Positions 62,470-64,000 of a stretch of DNA of 64,000 nucleotides are shown in pieces (position 1 is the stretch's first letter; each line of letters starts with the position of its first letter). The stretch lies in contig JABDBM010000004.1 in the NCBI GenBank assembly GCA_013288685.1, positions 42,502 to 106,501 of the forward strand, given 5' to 3'. The notes under the pieces were generated by a model. That model worked only from the letters and a program-made list of their open reading frames with translations, was not told where the DNA came from and made no database searches. Origin of the DNA: Bacteroidota bacterium (GTDB lineage: Bacteria > Bacteroidota > Bacteroidia > Sphingobacteriales > Sphingobacteriaceae). The position numbers were made by a program, and so were the translations under genes.

Positions 62470-63084
62470 CTACAAACTAAAATCATACTTCACCCCTACC
62501 CCAACCAGCTTATTTAATTTCGCCAGCGTTTGATTAACCTGTGTCTTCCGGATGGATACTTGTACAGTGCAGCTATTATCAAACGATTGATGTATCACAC
62601 CCAAATTTTCCTCCTTTATCAGCCGCATTATATCATTCATCAGCAAATAATCAAAAGCTATAGTATAAACGTCGTTCGCGGTTTTTTCTAAAATCACGGC
62701 GATTTTTAAAGCTTCTTCCGTTGCTGCTTTATAGGCATTAATTAATCCGGGCACACCCAACAAGGTTCCGCCAAAATAGCGGACAACAACCACGGCAATA
62801 TTGGTTAAATCGCGCGACAGCAGCGTGTTTAATATCGGGCGGCCGGCGGTTCCGGAAGGTTCACCATCGTCACTAACTCTGAAAACAGAACGGTCAATAG
62901 TTAAACGCATGGCCCAGCAATGATGATTTGCTTTGGGATGCTGGCTTTTTAAAATGGTAAGGTGTTGCCTCAGATCACTTTCTCCGGCAACCGGATAGGC
63001 GAAAGCCAAAAACTTACTGCCCCGGTCGCGAAAAATGCCTTCGGCAGGTTTTGCAATAGTGCGGTAAGTATCGTCAAATAACAT
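62470..63084 (-). CDS. IMPACT/YigZ family protein
   Basis: DRGSKFLAFAYPV, SDDGEPSGTAGRPIL, VVVVRYFGGTLLGVPGLI. Confidence 0.93.
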   Translation of the reverse strand: MLFDDTYRTIAKPAEGIFRDRGSKFLAFAYPVAGESDLRQHLTILKSQHPKANHHCWAMRLTIDRSVFRVSDDGEPSGTAGRPILNTLLSRDLTNIAVVVVRYFGGTLLGVPGLINAYKAATEEALKIAVILEKTANDVYTIAFDYLLMNDIMRLIKEENLGVIHQSFDNSCTVQVSIRKTQVNQTLAKLNKLVGVGVKYDFSL

Positions 63085-63975
63085 TAAAAAATATGGGAGA
63101 ACAGGTGTGTAAAATAATCGGCATAAAAATTAATAGTAATGGCAATAACGGCCAGTAAGATACCAGCTTTGTTCATCATACTTAGTTTTTCTTTAAATAT
63201 AAAGATACCTATCAGCGTGCCTAAAACTATTACCCCGATATTTACCGACGAAAAAAACGGTTGAGGGTGATTTGGCTAAAACCTGGTGCGCCTTTATATA
63301 AAACAGGATATTGGCAAAGTTAGTCACACCCAACGCCCAGCCAATTAAAATATGCGGCCATGAAAATTTCATTTTTTTGGTAAATACCTGGTAAAACAGC
63401 CCCGCCAGCGAAAGAATAAATGCCAGCGAATAGACTATAAAAAGCGAGGTGCCGTTTGATACGTCTTTAAATACGGCAACTTGTTTAAACAAAACATCAA
63501 TAATACCCATCCCCAAAAAAACAGTTAACAGGTATACCCAGCTATTGGCCGGCACCCGCTTGCCGGCAATTTGCCTTTGCCAGGGTATAGAACATACAAT
63601 TGCTCCAAAACCGATAACAATACCGATGATTTTGACGGCAGAAGTTGTTTCGCCAAAAATAAAAAAGGCCGCTAAAACAGGAATAAATAGCGATAACCGC
63701 TGGGCCACATCCGTGCGTACAATGCCGGTAATCTTTACCGAGGCGGCAATAACAATAAACAGCAGCGGCAGCAACAAACCAAGCAAGCAATACAAAACAA
63801 AGGGCGCCTGTTGCAGGTGATCAAACTTTGGTTTTAAAAATACCCAGGTCAGCAAAATGGCCATTGAATAGTTCCATGTAATGGCCTGGTAAACGTCGAT
63901 ATGGTACCGTTTGGCCAGTTTTAACATCACTGAAACGACAACACTAAAGCAAACACTTAGAAAAACGTATATCAT
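63084..63975 (-). CDS. EamA-family transporter, apparently frameshifted at an A7/T7 run near 63251-63257
   Basis: Intact ORF to 63193 ends in non-EamA residues; removing one T restores TVFSSVNIGVIVLGTLIGIFIFKEKLSMMNKAGILLAVIAITINFYADYF... to a stop overlapping the next start as TAATG. Confidence 0.8.
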
Positions 63976-64000
63976 TCGTATGGTTTAAGTTTGGTTCTGT

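Overview
Bacteroidota-type chromosomal window, most like Sphingobacteriaceae (Mucilaginibacter/Pedobacter-like) by gene content and style; this taxonomic placement is an inference. Left part: a predicted periplasmic sugar-oxidation locus with a Gfo/Idh/MocA protein, three tandem GMC oxidoreductases, a gluconate-2-dehydrogenase-subunit-3-like partner, and a secreted sugar isomerase/epimerase. It is followed by a desaturase, a siderophore-type TonB receptor with Fur-box-like palindromes, large OM beta-barrel proteins, a hybrid two-component sensor and an ECF sigma operon. Centre: a candidate surface-glycan/exopolysaccharide cluster (YaiO-like OM protein, unknown membrane-anchored protein, LtaS-like sulfatase, GT2, HEAT-repeat protein, single-domain response regulator, GAF sensor with a degenerate kinase core). 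Right part: ThuA, GT39, erythromycin esterase-like protein, small toxin-antitoxin-like modules, GH/peptidase genes, a xylose operon (LacI-type regulator, xylB, xylA, SSS symporter), bioB, mgtE, and an EamA gene with an apparent 1-nt frameshift. Several palindromic intergenic repeat families are present, one of which sits in frame inside a coding gene. No rRNA, tRNA, CRISPR array, prophage or transposase was recognised. No database searches were run; all family calls are from reading the translated sequence.
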